Assembly: GCA_015698045.1 (NCBI GenBank)
Contig: BLAL01000223.1
Span: 124,001 to 188,000, forward strand
From: Rhizophagus clarus
Lineage: Eukaryota > Glomeromycota > Glomeromycetes > Glomerales > Glomeraceae
Reading direction: 5' to 3'
DNA length: 64,000 nucleotides
A program made the position numbers and the translations under genes. Shown in pieces: positions 10,491 to 21,966 of this stretch; positions within the stretch are counted from its first letter, which is position 1, and each line of letters starts with the position of its first letter. Below the pieces are notes generated by a model. That model did not search any database, had not been told where the DNA came from, and was given only the letters and a program-made list of their open reading frames with translations.

Positions 10491-12294
10491 ATGGATTGCT
10501 TTAAAAAAACGAGACCTAATCTTTTATTGTTAATATTAATAATCATTATTGTACCATTGATAAATTCCGAACACGTCAAACGTGATGAACATATGACTCA
10601 TACGCATACACAACCAGAAACGATTACAATTCCTCAAATTAATGATAATGATGAATTATTTATGGGAATAGGAAAAAATCCATTCTGGTTAAAAGAACAA
10701 AATTTTATGTTATGGCTTCATATTATTAGTATGATAATATCATTTGGTACATTAATACCTATAGGAATCGTATTAGGATTCGCAAATGTTAAATCAATTT
10801 GGTATATAAATATACAATCTATTGGAATTTTGATAATATTTATGGGTTTCTTTTTTGGCGTAATGTTTGGCTCTTCAAAAAGTCAAGATATTTATCCTTC
10901 AAATTTTCATTCAAAATTTGGTTGGTTAATATTAATCTCATTTTTATTACACACGATATTTGGATTTATTAAGTTTATAATTAATGAGAAGAAGAATAAT
11001 AAGAATGATAAGGTTAAATATATAAATATAAGTATAAGCGATGAATCAAATGAATCTTTAGTAGATTCTCGAAGCTCAAGTGTGGATAATTCATCATCAA
11101 CTTCTTCTTCACATAATGAATCTTTATTACTTGATTCATCAAAAAAAGAATATTTAAATCCTTCAAATCCTTCAAAAAATAATTTTCATTCAAAAATCCC
11201 TTCTTCTTTATTATTTTCAAAAAATCTTAATAAAATTATTTATAATTTATCAAGTTTGATTTTAATTTTTTTTATTTATACTCAATTCTTATTGGGTTTT
11301 ATTACTTTATCTGATACTTGTCATGATGAATCTTTAGGAAATTGTTTGGCTCATTATATTAAAGGTTCTATATTCTTTTGGTTCGGTTTAGTCGCTTTTA
11401 TTAGATACCTTGGATTTTTTGAAAATTTTGGTTGGGAATGGAATTTATTACCTTTAAGTTCTTTAGATAATTTTAATGATGAAAGGTTTCAAAAAGGAAA
11501 ATTTTCTTTTTCCTTATTGGAAAGTATCATCATCTTTTTATATGGTATAATAAATACTTTTTTGGAACATACCGGAAAAGATCAATCTTGGAATCATAGG
11601 GATGTTCAACATGCCACCCTCGCTTTCATGTGGTAAGTATGTCGTCATTATTATTTTTACGAACGAAAATCGTTTACGAAATCTTAAAAAAAAAAATTTT
11701 TTTTTTAAAAAAAAAAAAAGGTGGTGGGCAGGTTTATTAGGTATTATTTTAGAGAATAAAAATATAAGAAAAGTTTTATTCTCAAAATCAAAAATTCCAA
11801 TTGCGAATCCGATACCATCAATAATTTTTATAATAACAGCAATTTCAATAAGTTCACATCATCAAAGGACAGAATTTTCTTTAGGTGTACATAGACAATT
11901 TGGTGGTTTCTTATTATTAGCTGGTATATTCAGATTATTTACTATAATAATCTTATATTTTACAAATATTACGAATAATAATAATAATTATAATTATGAT
12001 AATAATAATGATGATGATTATAATACAAAATCATCAAAATCATCATCAAAATCATCATCAAAAATTATAATACATCCTCCAACTGAATTAATATCATCCT
12101 TTTGTTTCGTTTCTTCAGGTATTACACTTATGTTATCAAACAAATCTTTATCTTCCCTTTTTGATGATGTTTATAATTTTGATATTAATTTCGTTTTAAA
12201 TTTGGTTATTTCATTATCTTTTATTACACTTTCTTTTGTTACTATATTATTGTTCATTTATAAATATTCCTTATCATGTAAAAAGATGAATTAA
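10491..12294 (+). CDS. YTP1-like multispanning membrane protein
   Basis: Two exons, 10491-11632 and 11721-12294. The intron begins gtaagtat and ends in a long A run plus ag; splicing gives the continuous FMWWWAGLLG and 571 aa. Residues 1-26 form a cleavable-type signal (hydrophobic LLLLILIIIIVPLI). A His-rich luminal stretch (THTHTQ) and a first block of membrane helices follow (LWLHIISMIISFGTLIPIGI; a GILIIFMGFFFGVMFG helix; a HSKFGWLILISFLLHTIFGF helix), resembling the DUF2427/cytochrome b561-like half of fungal YTP1 proteins. After a Ser-rich loop (residues ~190-225) comes the second, Ytp1-type half with FLEHTGKDQSWNHRDVQHA across the splice junction. Paired His in helices suggest haem or metal binding, but function is unknown even in yeast. 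A second Asn/Asp- and Ser/Lys-rich loop lies near residues 495-525. Ends convergent with UFD1. Confidence 0.85.
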
Positions 12295-13014
12295 AAGATG
12301 AAATTTATTTAATAATAATAAATTATTATTATTTTGGTTATTAATGTTAGTTTAGATTTTAAATATTATCTCCTATATCACCTTATATTATCCTGTATTT
12401 CACTTTCATAAAAAATGAGAACCGTTCAGAATTTTGATGACAAATACATAAAGGTCACTCTTTAGTTTAAGTGAACCGTGATACCGAAATTGGGGTAACC
12501 TTTTAAAAATATGATTTCTAAATTCGGGAAATTTATTAATTATTAATCAATTAAATTTATCCATGTTTGGTAGTTACCAAAATTGGGAATAAATTTATAC
12601 ATATCTCACATGATAATCCGGTTTCGAGTTGTGAATCCTTCCTAAATAATAAAAAACCTTTCGGATTCAATAATCCGAACCTGTTTGATTTCATTCAGAA
12701 AATTACTTATTTGTTTATTTCATTCGATATCAAAAAAAAAAAAAAAAATCATCAAAATGTTTGACGTTCTGTATTTTTAGTTAATGAATGAACTTTGTGT
12801 GAAAGAAACTCGATTCAATTTATTTAATTAAAAAAAAAAAAACCACAATAAAGTAACTTTCTTTTATTACTTAAATTACTATAATATTATTAACTATTAA
12901 TTCAATAAAAAGATTTATTAAGTTCGTACCCTAAAGTATATTATATTTGTTCTATTTGTAATTTATATTGATATTAGAATCTGACGCTACTCTATTTAGG
13001 ATTGATTGAAATTT
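12295..13014. other. Convergent 3' intergenic region
   Basis: Lies between the 3' ends of the YTP1-like gene and UFD1, with AT-rich 3' UTR-like sequence on both sides. A 65-codon frame at 12567-12764 ends in a Lys run and has no motif, so it is not called. Confidence 0.5.
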
Positions 13015-14600
13015 CTATTTTTTACTAGGACGTAACCTTTTCCCTTCCCCCTTAAACGATGTTGACTCATTTTCGACTTGTTTATTAGCTCCCAATGGTA
13101 CCACTTTATACCCAAAGAACAATTTCCCAAATGGTAAATTCAATGGTCCAGGAACATTAGAAATATGACCATTTTTGTCATTTTCACCATTTTCACTTTC
13201 CTCTTCTAATTTTGAATTAAATGTACTGCTTGAACTTGAAGCAATAGATGATGATGATTTTGCAGATTTCTTTTTCAATATTTGTCCGACTCCTGGGAAT
13301 GAAGATTTCTTTGTGTCTGCAATTGGTTCTTCTATATTTATCTTACTGGCCTATGATTATAAAAATAAGTAACTAATTAATACGTTTTCAAGATAAAGCA
13401 TAAATTTATAAAACAAACTAACCATTGATTGCTTTGGTTGTTGTGGTTTTTCTACGTAACCTACGGGTGGTGCAAAATCAACCTAAAAAAAATTGTAAAA
13501 GTTTTATTATATATTTTAAATAAAGATTTCTTATTGTCAATTATCAATCATTTACCTCTAAATCTGTTTCAACAATTGAAATACCATTATTAGGAGAATC
13601 AGTAGGTTTAACTTCTAAAACCATAATTTCATAAATTTTTTTATTGTAATTTATTTGGATAATATCCCCTTGTGTCAAAGTTGAAAAATTTCGAAGCGCA
13701 TTTTCCAAACTATTAAAAAAATATGATTTTAAGAATCTAAAAAGATAAATCAACCACTCTTTCAAATTGTTAAAGAAAAAAAATATTTACACAGCTTTAG
13801 GATCACTTATATCCAAGAAATCAGGGGATTGCGGTTGAATCTTTACAAAAGTTCCCAAAGGTAATGTTGCATTTTTTATTTCAATAAAATCTCCTTCAGT
13901 CAACGACAATGTTTGCATCATCTATAATCATACAAATTATTTAATTAAATCATTAAAACAAGAGAGATCAAATCAATTATTTCTTACCCAGTAAGGTAAA
14001 TAGACACGACCTTCTTCAGCGATAAATTCAAGAACTCCAGCGTGCGAATGTTGTTGATTACTTGTGTTGCGTAATTCAAATAACATAGGATACTGTATGT
14101 TCAAACTTGCTATAGAACAAATAGGTTACAAATCAATAAAGTACATCCTCTAATGTTAAAAAAAAAAAAAATCATTTTTTTTATTGTGTTATTTAAAGTT
14201 TACCTAGCTTTGCCAACGCGGTAGGAGGTAAGATAACTAATAAATAAAAAATATCATCAATTTTAAATATCATAAAGAAGTATAAATATCAACTATTCAT
14301 TTTTTATAACAAACTTTCAGTATAAATAATTTATGATTTCTTACTTTTGCCACCATAATTAATATTCTCTCTTTCATTTCCCTGCAACATAATTACTGGA
14401 TAACATCTATACGTTTCAGTAAAACTCACATTTGGATTGTGGTGCATTGGCATATCATAGACAAATGATGTTTCGAGATGTTCAAAGTCGTCAAAACCTG
14501 CATACTAATATAACAGTAAAAGATTTTATGTTCATTTTTTTCACTTGATATCTAAAAAAAAAAAATTACACTTTATATTAAATAACGTGTACTTTACCAT
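13015..14600 (-). CDS. UFD1: Ubiquitin fusion degradation protein UFD1
   Basis: UFD1 is the Cdc48/p97 adaptor that, with Npl4, extracts ubiquitylated proteins for proteasomal degradation (ER-associated degradation and others). Eight minus-strand exons join to 332 aa in one frame: 14600-14598, 14504-14345, 14236-14204, 14109-13988, 13921-13791, 13709-13556, 13482-13423 and 13350-13015. The N-terminal double-psi-barrel region is clear: [40 protein letters not shown], then [33 protein letters not shown] and [15 protein letters not shown]. After [13 protein letters not shown] comes a disordered tail with a Ser-rich run, ending in a conserved-type [13 protein letters not shown]. Length fits the family (human 307, yeast 361). 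The start is unusual: the best model places the ATG alone on its own exon, directly followed by gtaaag. The carrier gene lies upstream on the same strand. Confidence 0.93.
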
Positions 14601-14981
14601 TATAAATAATTTAATCAAAAGAAAATGCTTTAAATAAATCAAAGGAAGAAAGGAAAAAAAAATTGTATTAAATATTAAAAAAAACGAGAAGGCTAGCAAT
14701 CAAAATTAATTATATATCAACTTTTTGGGAGTACAAAATCGGGTTGCAGCGTAATCCAAGTACGTAATCCTTCTATACTATATCAAAAATATACTTATAA
14801 GTATAATAGTATGATCAGACTAACGTCATTCGTGAAAAATAATTATTAATAGTTATTTTTTAATTAAATTTTCGTAAAAAATATTAAATATTAAAATATA
14901 TTGAAAACCATTTTTTTTTTTCATGTTTATTAAAGCTACATATTTAATTTAGTTTTATCTTTATTTTTACATTGTATTTTT
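14601..14981. other. Intergenic between carrier and UFD1
   Basis: About 380 bp of AT-rich sequence holding the 3' UTR of the carrier gene and the promoter and 5' leader of UFD1 (both minus strand). No open frame of interest. Confidence 0.5.
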
Positions 14982-16337
14982 TTACCAAAGAAGATCCATA
15001 ATCTTTAAGCTAGCTTCATAACCCAAAAACGTCGCTGCGTTAGCTGGAAAAGCTCTAACTAAAGCTGGACCAAGACCTTTGAACAATGCTTTTGTGCCAT
15101 CTTTTGCAATCGTCTTACGTAAACAATCCATAGCATTTTTATAGGTACCTGGTGGAGCCGATTGTAATCGAGACTTAATGACATCTGGCGGAATCGCAAT
15201 TGACCACATGGCAACTCCGGCCATACCTAAGAAAAGAATTTATAATCTTAAAGGTTTGTCATATTTATATATATACTTTATAATATGGTTAGTTAAGACA
15301 CATTACCACCAGCAAATAAAACAGCTGCAGGATTCAAAGAATCAGGAGTAGCATTTGCGGGTGTCAATAATTTCTTAGTAAGTTCATATGCTCCAAAATA
15401 AGCAGCTGATCCTGGAGCATCTCGTATTAATGTAGCCCCAACTCCACGATAAATACTCCTCAGACCTCCTTCCTTGTAAAGTTGTCTTACAACATCAATT
15501 GGGCCCTTGTATTTATTTTCCCCTCCCTGACCTTGAATTTGCAATAATACTTTAACTCGTTCAACTGGTGACATTATCAATGTGGTTGGACCTGCAGATA
15601 TTGCACCTGCAACCATGAGTTCTGCAATGCTAAGATCCGGAGAAGAACGATTGGGATTCGCCCACAAGACGATTTTTTTACCAAGGTTGTAAGACTATTA
15701 TTATAAATAAGTTTTATTAATCCCACTACGAATGTAAGGTTGCCGATAAAGAAACTTTCAGAAATTTACCCAAAAACTTATTGCGAAAATTGGTGTGACG
15801 CCCACTAGTGGAGGTCCCATACCTCTGTATAAACTTTTTATACAATACGATTTATTAGATGAAACGAATGAATGCGCTCAATAAAAGAATAAAATAATTA
15901 ACACACCCACGAAATCCATCCTTTGCAAGAATTTGTTTTGCTGCATCAACCATTCCCGTATATGTTCCTTCAGGCGCTGTTTGCAAGCGAACCTACAAAT
16001 AGAACCGTACAGTTTCCCGCAAATTTATAACGTAACACGAGAATGAAAACGAAAAATGCAAATATACCTTAATCAAATCGAATGGTTGACCTAATGAAAA
16101 TTTTTTAGGTGGTAATATTAAGCAAAATTTCTTTCAATTCTATCTATAATTTGGCTTTCATGTTCCACTTAAAATTGTTTCAAATTAACGCTTACCAACA
16201 AGAACAGCGGAAACTCCACCGAACCCACCCGCCAGAAAAGACTTAACACCACTCGTAGTTTGTTCTTTTTTAACCTCTACAGCTTCATCAGGCTGTATGA
16301 GAGAAGTGGGTTCGAGTGCGGTGACTTCTGTCGACAT
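14982..16337 (-). CDS. Mitochondrial carrier, carnitine/acylcarnitine type
   Basis: Six exons, 16337-16196, 16090-16068, 15992-15907, 15833-15770, 15694-15307 and 15226-14982, give 315 aa, matching the usual ~300 aa of SLC25A20/CRC1 carriers. The three signature repeats are present: QPFDLIKVRLQTAPEGTY, SPVERVKVLLQIQGQGGEN and IPPDVIKSRLQSAPPGTYKN, each with the P-x-[DE]-x-x-[KR] motif. GFRGLYRGMGPPLVGVTP and AISFW after repeat 1, and YRGVGATLIRDAPGSAAYFG after repeat 2, fit the carnitine/acylcarnitine branch. That carrier exchanges acylcarnitines for carnitine across the inner mitochondrial membrane to feed beta-oxidation. The first ~30 residues are a polar extension. One exon is only 23 nt. 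An ornithine-carrier relative is the main alternative. DNAJC11 lies upstream on the same strand. Confidence 0.9.
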
Positions 16338-16670
16338 GGTGGTGTACGATTAATACTGCTGTAGAGTATTTTCATTATTGATTTTAAAGAACAAAGATCT
16401 ATTTTTTTTTGTACTACAATGTATTCCTAATTGATAAACATCAATGATCTACGAATTTACAATTCACGCAGATATTTTACGTGACACAGAACCGTCATGA
16501 TAAAACCATTTTATTAATTCAAATGTATGCTTAAGGTGCACATATTATATATTTAAATAATACAGAAGTTCCGCATAAATATTTTATTACATTATTAATA
16601 AGTTGGTATAATGTGAGCTATAAATGCGAAATTGTGATTAGTAATTTTAACGTACAATGATATTAAAAAT
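16338..16670. other. Intergenic between DNAJC11 and the carrier
   Basis: About 330 bp of AT-rich sequence that must hold the DNAJC11 3' end and the carrier promoter. No further feature is seen. Confidence 0.5.
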
Positions 16671-19479
16671 TTAGTAATTAACATAAACTTTACATCTTAA
16701 AGGACACCCGATAGGTACTGTATCATCCACTGTAACTTCATGAAATTTACGTTGAAATTGATATTTGATTCTCAATTGCTTATGTTCTCCCATACATGGA
16801 TCGTAAAATCCCATGATATTTGACTATTAAAGTATTCGATAGGAGATTGGTCTATTATTTTTATTATTTCATAAAATATTTCGAAAAAGGAAATTCAAAA
16901 TTACCTTCGAGTATCCTCCTGGAATAGTTAATTGTGAATCATGCACAAGAGCTTGAACCGGTATTCTCACATCAGCAACGTCTTTTTTTTCGCTTAAAGG
17001 GACATCTTTTAAATTTGAGATATTGCCATACCAAGCTTCTAGAATAACTAGACCATCCTTTTCTTTTTCCGCTTCTATCTTACGTTCTACTGAAGGCAGC
17101 AGAAGACGGATGGCCTCTATTGCTTCCCTCTTACGATTTTCTATATACTCTGCATGAAGCTCCCGGAGGGCCGCCAATTTCCTTAATTGAACAAGCAAAA
17201 GTTGATTTAGCCCATTATAAACACTAACAGAATTTGTATATATTATATATATTAATTATACGGACTCGGCCTTCTTCTTTTGTCGTCTAGGAATTAATAT
17301 GACTTGCTCAACTGCGGTAATTGTTATAAGTGGTAGAATGGTGCCCCAAAAAATTATTTTATAGTTAAATTCTGGTGAAACTAGAATTGGTATAGTGATT
17401 CTTTGTCCCAATCGAGATAATCTGAAATGGAGAATCATTTAAGAATGTTTCAAATAAACAAATTGTCCTTATATTAATTTATAATTTACCTGCATTTAAA
17501 AGTTACACCGTGAGGAATTCCACATTCAATTGCCAAAGAAGCTTTCGTATATTCCGTGACTTTACGTTCACCCAATAAAACTGCTGTCAAACCACTAGAG
17601 CTTGATAATGTGGCTGATGTTTTAACTAGATAATCGTTAAAAAGTTTATGATTATAATTCAATGACACATAAATTTGTGCAAGTCCGGTCTATTAATAAA
17701 ATCGTTATTAATTATAGGATTATAATGAATCGGGTAAAAAAAAATATATATTTATATTGCACATCTCATATTTTACTACCTGTATTTCAAAATTGTACCC
17801 TGACCTTTCGAAAGAACCATTAATACTAATGGCAACTGCTGACTTTTCGCGCCTAGAGTACAAACCGTGTTTTCCCCAAGGGCCTAACGACCATGCACCA
17901 GTTTTATAAGTGAGATAACTATAATCCAATCACCCATTTAAAAATATTAACTGATTATCCACTAAATTTGCTAATAAAACTTTGTATAAATATATTTTTA
18001 CCCAGTAGTATTTTTCCCTAATACACGAGCACCTGTAAAAACCAAATTTGGTGGAGAGTAGATAGAATCTACATGACTCGAGACGATGATAAAACTTTTT
18101 ACAATGAAAGAAAAAAAAAATGGTTAGAATATTAATTAATAAAAAGTGAACCTTATATTTTAAATACATACCTATCTGCATCGATACTATATGAAGCCTT
18201 TGCAGTCACAATTCTAGGCTGAATTATAGAAGATCCGACCTAATACGACGATTGCGTCCATCTTATTTCAACAACTTGTTGGAAATATATTATATTAACA
18301 AAGTACAAGTAAATAAATATACGGTATTTTTCCAACATACTTCAGCCCAAACTTTTGGTGAAAATGTATGCCGCAATGTCCCGACAATATTACCACCACC
18401 TATTCCATTACGTAGAATAGTTTGGCCAATTACTACTGCTTGAGTTTGTGGTCGTAATTGAGTCTGTTATATATATGATGAAATAAGTAATTTCAATAAC
18501 AAATAAAAAAAAAAAAGAGTTCAATCTAGAATGAAATGATCATACTTCAAAGGAATGTTTCATGCTAAGTTGTTTTACTTCAGCATTCTCAAGAATATTC
18601 TGTATATTAAATATAGAGAATCTATTGCTTCGACGGCTTCTGTTATCATAAGGATCAAACGCCTGTGTTGCGTCTATGCTTAATTGAATATCTCCCTATT
18701 GGATATAATAGAACTTTACATAATTCTGTATAAACTTGTAAAGCCTTTTTTTTTAGAATATAGATAAACTTTAAATGAATCTTACCTTTGCTTTGACCAT
18801 ATTTTCGACTTCTTGTTGCCTTTTTAATCTTGCTTGTCTTTCGAATTCTTCTCTAAGCTAGTCGACAATTAAATTATATGCTCGTTACTTTTTTAAAGTA
18901 CGATTAAAATTGTCATAATTAACATTATACCAACCTCTTGTGGAGTCTTCAAACGGGGCCCAACCTCCCAAGAAGTACTTAATCCTTCTTCACCAAACAT
19001 ATCGTATATAATTCTTTTATTTGGATCCGTAAGGACTGAACGAATAGATATAATATAAGATATAAATCGTCAGTTGCGTAATTCGATCAATAACAAAATC
19101 TCATTTCATTAAGTCAAGAAGGTAGTTTATACCTCAAAATTTCACTTGCCTTCGTAAGCTTTTTGAATAACCTGAAATTTTGTTTCCGCTGCTTTCTTAT
19201 TTTCTGGATTTACATGTTTGTCTGGGTGAAAAGTTCTACATAACCGTTTATAAGCGTCTTTAATTTCTTCGTCAGTTGCCTATTTGAAATAAAAAAAAAT
19301 AAATTCATTGTTCCTTTTATTAATTCTTTTCTATAAGGTGAAAATAGTACCTCTTTAGGGACGTTAAGAACACCGTATAAATCTAATGGAGGCGGCGTTG
19401 GCACTTCTTGGTTGTAATCAACCTCTTCGTAGTCTCCGTCTAAGTTTGGTATCGAACTAGAACTTTCATATGAGTCCAT
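16671..19479 (-). CDS. DNAJC11: DNAJC11-type J-domain protein
   Basis: Animal DNAJC11 is a mitochondrial J-protein associated with the MICOS/SAM cristae machinery. Exons read on the minus strand: 19479-19351, 19279-19150, 19035-18935, 18857-18786, 18695-18546, 18463-18341, 18239-18172, 18094-18002, 17918-17780, 17689-17490, 17421-~17266, ~17223-16905 and 16823-16671, about 610 aa. The J domain occupies residues ~34-95 with the HPD motif (TFHPDKHVNPENKK) and ends TDPNKRIIYDMFGEEGL. The middle holds a beta-rich region (VIGQTILRNGIGGGNIVGTL; GAWSLGPWGKHGLYS). A hydrophobic segment (IIFWGTILPLITITAVEQVI) precedes the basic RRQKKK. The C-terminal DUF3395 region shows LVILEAWYGNISNL and GFYDPCMGEHKQLRIKYQF. 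The second intron uses a GC donor (gcaagt). The join near 17225-17265 does not resolve with a strong canonical donor. It diverges from the VanZ-like gene across 233 bp. Confidence 0.9.
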
Positions 19480-19712
19480 TTAAATTCTCAAGCTAATAAG
19501 TTTAAAACTTATAGAAAGACGAATCAAAAAAATTTTCAAAAATGATGCATATCACGCTTTTATATCGGATGAATTTGATTTGTCATAACTGGTATACAGA
19601 TCGACAAGCGAATCCCACTGAGAACGGTTTTTTCTTCAAATTTAAAGACAAATTTGGCATTCACCTACTATTTCCGCGATACCACATGGTTATATAACAA
19701 ACATATTTAGTC

Positions 19713-20258
19713 ATGCGTTTCCTCTCACTCATGTGCGTCGTCTTGTTATTAATCATTCTTTCCATTCTTGGTTTTGCACCCAACATTCATATCGAAATTT
19801 CAGATAAATTACTTCATTTTATAGGATTCTTTCTTTTAACAGTAGCGATTTACTTTACATGGGATCGAAATATAAAATGGAATGCCATAATTACCAGTAC
19901 ATTATCATTCTCAGCGTCTTTGATAAGTGAAGTCATTCAGGGCTTTTTACCAGTAAGTATTTACGTACATCTAAAATAAAATTAAACAAATTCTTACTTC
20001 GATTAAAATTTAATCACTCATTTAGTACAAAATTTTTGACTGGCAAGACATCGTGGTATGAATTCATTTTAATATGTATTTGACGTGCAATAGATAATTA
20101 AACTTTGAAAGTTGTAGGCAAATTTCCTCGGCTCTTCTTTGGGGCTGGTTCTTTCAGTATTTGGAGATTGGATACGCGATCGATTTGCTACATATGAAAA
20201 ATACAAGCAAATAGACTGTGAAAATTTCGATGAAAATACCGATATTCCCTTAACATAA
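19713..20258 (+). CDS. VanZ-like small membrane protein, 136 aa
   Basis: Three exons, 19713-19952, 20026-20055 and 20118-20258, splice in frame with gtaagt and gtatga donors. The protein opens with a strong hydrophobic helix (LMCVVLLLIILSILGFAP). ISDKLLHFIGFFLLTVAIYF follows, with the D-K-x-x-H-F/A-x-x-F pattern typical of VanZ-like domains. A third helix lies in the IITSTLSFSASLISEVIQGF segment, where the Ser-Glu-x-x-Gln motif matches the VanZ signature. Then FDWQDIVANFLGSSLGLVLS supplies the conserved D-x-x-x-N/G and the fourth helix. The tail is charged. Function of eukaryotic VanZ-like proteins is unknown. It shares a short bidirectional promoter region with DNAJC11. The middle exon is only 30 nt. 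Confidence 0.85.
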
Positions 20259-20468
20259 AATTTTGTACAAATTATTATTATTTATAGATGTATAACATGA
20301 CATTACATAAACATAAATAGAGTATAATGATATAATGTCAAAAATATTATCAACGACTCATTTTTATACATCGTCCAATTAAATAAAATTCCGATTGTCA
20401 TGTTCGTGTGCTTTGTACACGCTAATGTTTTGGTTTTTTCTAACTAAGTCTGTTTCATTCTCAATATA

Positions 20469-21359
20469 ATGTCTTCAGAGGATTCACTTTACGCTAGATA
20501 TAAACACGGGAAATCTATTTCTATTCCACCAATCTCAGCATGGTCTTTAGGAGGAATAGGATCCGTTCCAGCTCCGTACCCACTCTCATTCAAAACCGAA
20601 GGTTTTATAATAACAAGAAATATCAGTGAGTTTGCTAAAACGTTTGATTAAACTTATAACTTTTTAAAGTTAGTGAAGAAGAAAAACGTAACAAGTTTAG
20701 CTTCGTCGGAGGGAAGAAAATAACTCCTACTGAGGACATATTAACTGTATTTTATCGCTTTTTTTTAGTTACTTGAAAGAATGTACATTCTTTTGTATAT
20801 GAATTTAACAATTTATTCAATAATCAAAGTCTTATCGTGAAACCTCAAGTAGTGTTGTTCGTTCTCCAAGTTCTACAAAGCAAATGTCAATCTTGGCACA
20901 GACAACCCCTACAAGAAAACCTAAAACACAAACACTTAAGTTGGATTCAACCCCTCCTATTGATTCAAAGCCAACACCTCGTCCATCCAAGTTGCAAGGT
21001 CAGACTTCATTTTATGGATACACGCCATATTCTACCGAAGAATCGTCATTCCGAGCGGAAAGTTCAACAGGTCGTGGCTTTGATGGTTTGAAACGTTCAT
21101 CACAAGTCACCATATCGCAATTTGATGATAATATTTTTGTCAAGTTAGTAATTTCATGTATATTAAGTATATTGTTATTGTTATCATACTTTAATCACGC
21201 TATTAATTTGATAGGGAGGACCCATCAATTGCAACATCATTTGATCCTGAAAAAGATAAATCGTTGTATGAAATTTCTCTGGGTCTTTATCGGCAATTCA
21301 ACAATAGAGACATCTTAGATTCTGATGATGTATTAAATGATGATAGGAAAAATTATTGA
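20469..21359 (+). CDS. Hypothetical disordered protein, 230 aa
   Basis: Four exons, 20469-20625, 20670-20746, 20830-21143 and 21215-21359, join in one frame. The N-terminus (MSSEDSLYARYKHGKSISIP, then PPISAWSLGGIGSVP) is compact and hydrophobic in places. KRNKFSFVGGKKITPTEDIL follows, then a Ser/Thr/Pro-rich, probably disordered middle with many SP/TP sites (SSSVVRSPSSTKQ; TPPIDSKPTPRPSKLQGQT). The acidic C-terminus has SLYEISLGLYRQFNNRD and ends DDVLNDDRKNY. There are no membrane segments and no known catalytic motif. Fungal regulatory or scaffold proteins often look like this, but I do not recognise it. The gene starts 210 bp after the VanZ-like stop on the same strand. The second intron contains a decoy ag; the frame supports skipping it. 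Confidence 0.7.
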
Positions 21360-21966
21360 TGTCTCATACATACATATGTATATATATATATATTAATGAA
21401 TTCTGATCCTTAACTTCAAAGAAAAGTTAAATTGTTTGTCCTTGGAACGTGATATGTTGATAGAAAAATAACTGATATCTTTCATATATATATATATTTA
21501 TTACAAAATAAACTTTAAAATATTACAATGAAATAACGTTCGGAAAAACGAATTTCGAACGGGAACTTTAATTACTAATGTCTAAAATATGGACACAGTG
21601 TTTTTATTATTAAATACCGTATATAGATAAAGATAACTGGAGTATGTTAATGCTCATATGGTTCATAAAAGATTCAGGAAAATGACTAGCAAAATCTTCA
21701 ATCAGTTACGGTCGATCCTTCAAGTATCCTTTCCATGTTGATGCTTTAAATACGTCGTACTAAGAATATGAATTTAGGGATGAGTTTATCATATATATAA
21801 CACTTGAAATGTTTCATTCCCTCAATTTATTCTAATATTTCATAAAAATGAATAATTGAACTCAAAGAATACACAGCCGCCTCAATCATAGTGGATAAAA
21901 ACTTTACGGGCTAAAACTCCCTAAATACTCCAAACAAAAGTCGCTATAAATAATATCACTTCACAA
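21360..21966. other. Intergenic, promoter side of the IML2/TTC39 gene
   Basis: About 600 bp of AT-rich sequence with TA-dinucleotide runs near 21380 and 21490. Probably the 3' UTR of the upstream orphan and the promoter of the next gene. No gene is seen. Confidence 0.5.

Noticed and set aside
12567-12764. 65-codon plus-strand frame downstream of the YTP1-like gene
   Set aside because: Ends in a homopolymeric Lys run inside a convergent 3' region; no homology recognised.
20747-20829. Extra small exon in the 20469-21359 gene using the ag at about 20770
   Set aside because: No donor after it restores the phase; skipping it gives a single in-frame intron of 83 nt.
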